NCBI GenBank assembly: GCA_020445245.1
Contig: JAGRHB010000128.1
Location: 1-6,003, forward strand
Length of the DNA stretch: 6,003 nucleotides
Source of the DNA: Gammaproteobacteria bacterium
GTDB taxonomy: Bacteria; Pseudomonadota; Gammaproteobacteria; Chromatiales; Sedimenticolaceae
Direction: 5' to 3'
This document shows, piece after piece, positions 5,949 to 6,003 of this stretch (positions are counted from its first letter, which is position 1; each line of letters opens with the position of its first letter). Under the pieces are notes generated by a model, which saw nothing but the letters and a program-made list of their open reading frames with translations, had not been told where the DNA came from and made no database searches. Position numbers and translations under genes: made by a program.

Positions 5949-6003
5949 TCATTCCCACTTCAGGCCACCGGCCTGATACTCGGTGACGCGGGTCTCGAAA
6001 AAG
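5949..6003 (-). CDS. C-terminal end of a second NrdB-like protein (cut by the right window edge)
   Basis: Only the last 17 codons and the TGA stop (5951-5949) are inside the window. They encode [17 protein letters not shown], against [18 protein letters not shown] at the end of the complete NrdB. Ten residues in a row ([10 protein letters not shown]) are identical, and 28 of the 30 bases coding for them match. In class Ia reductases this tail is the peptide that docks on NrdA, so the upstream gene is most likely another RNR beta subunit, perhaps a tandem paralogue or a degenerate copy. The stop is intact and the frame clean, which argues against a random fragment, but nothing upstream is visible. 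A different protein that copied an NrdB-like tail cannot be excluded. If it is a true paralogue, both proteins should compete for or share one NrdA. Confidence 0.75.
   Translation of the reverse strand, partial: FFETRVTEYQAGGLKWE

Noticed and set aside
5961..5975. Inverted repeat CAGGCC-ACC-GGCCTG near the right edge
   Set aside because: It lies inside the coding end of the upstream NrdB-like gene (codons for QAGGL), has no T-run, and is readily explained by codon use.

Overview
The window is GC-rich bacterial DNA with every convincing gene on the minus strand. The gene families and their sequence character suggest a gammaproteobacterium: a PpnP/YaiE-type nucleoside phosphorylase, a SprT-type metalloprotein, a Pseudomonas-like class Ia ribonucleotide reductase beta chain, and a GAF-PAS-GGDEF-EAL regulator. 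Genus cannot be fixed from the sequence. I see no tRNA, rRNA, CRISPR array, insertion sequence or phage gene.

Read in the direction of transcription (from high to low coordinates), the window opens with the last 17 codons of a gene whose C-terminus nearly matches that of the following nrdB (5949-6003). After a 198-bp leader comes complete nrdB (5751-4447), a class Ia RNR beta subunit with all iron ligands and the radical tyrosine. It is followed 27 bp later by a small four-cysteine zinc-ribbon protein (4419-4171) with a strong ribosome binding site. A strong intrinsic terminator (4132-4095) closes this nrd unit.

The second unit starts with a 752-residue GAF-PAS-GGDEF-EAL protein (3973-1715), which should sense a signal and make and/or degrade cyclic di-GMP. 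Its stop codon overlaps the start of a small predicted membrane protein of unknown function (1718-1395) in an ATGA junction. After about 120 bp comes folE (1270-713, GTP cyclohydrolase I), then ppnP (665-354, nucleoside phosphorylase), then the first 87 codons of a SprT-family zinc protein (261 to the left edge).

Functionally, the right part supplies deoxynucleotides, the middle part handles second-messenger signalling, and the left part holds purine and pterin metabolism plus a SprT protein. The most notable observation is the apparent tandem arrangement of two nrdB-like genes. The next are the cyclic di-GMP protein coupled to an uncharacterised membrane protein, the small zinc-ribbon gene attached to nrdB, and several perfect short inverted repeats in the intergenic leaders. 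No clearly new defence or mobile system is visible.
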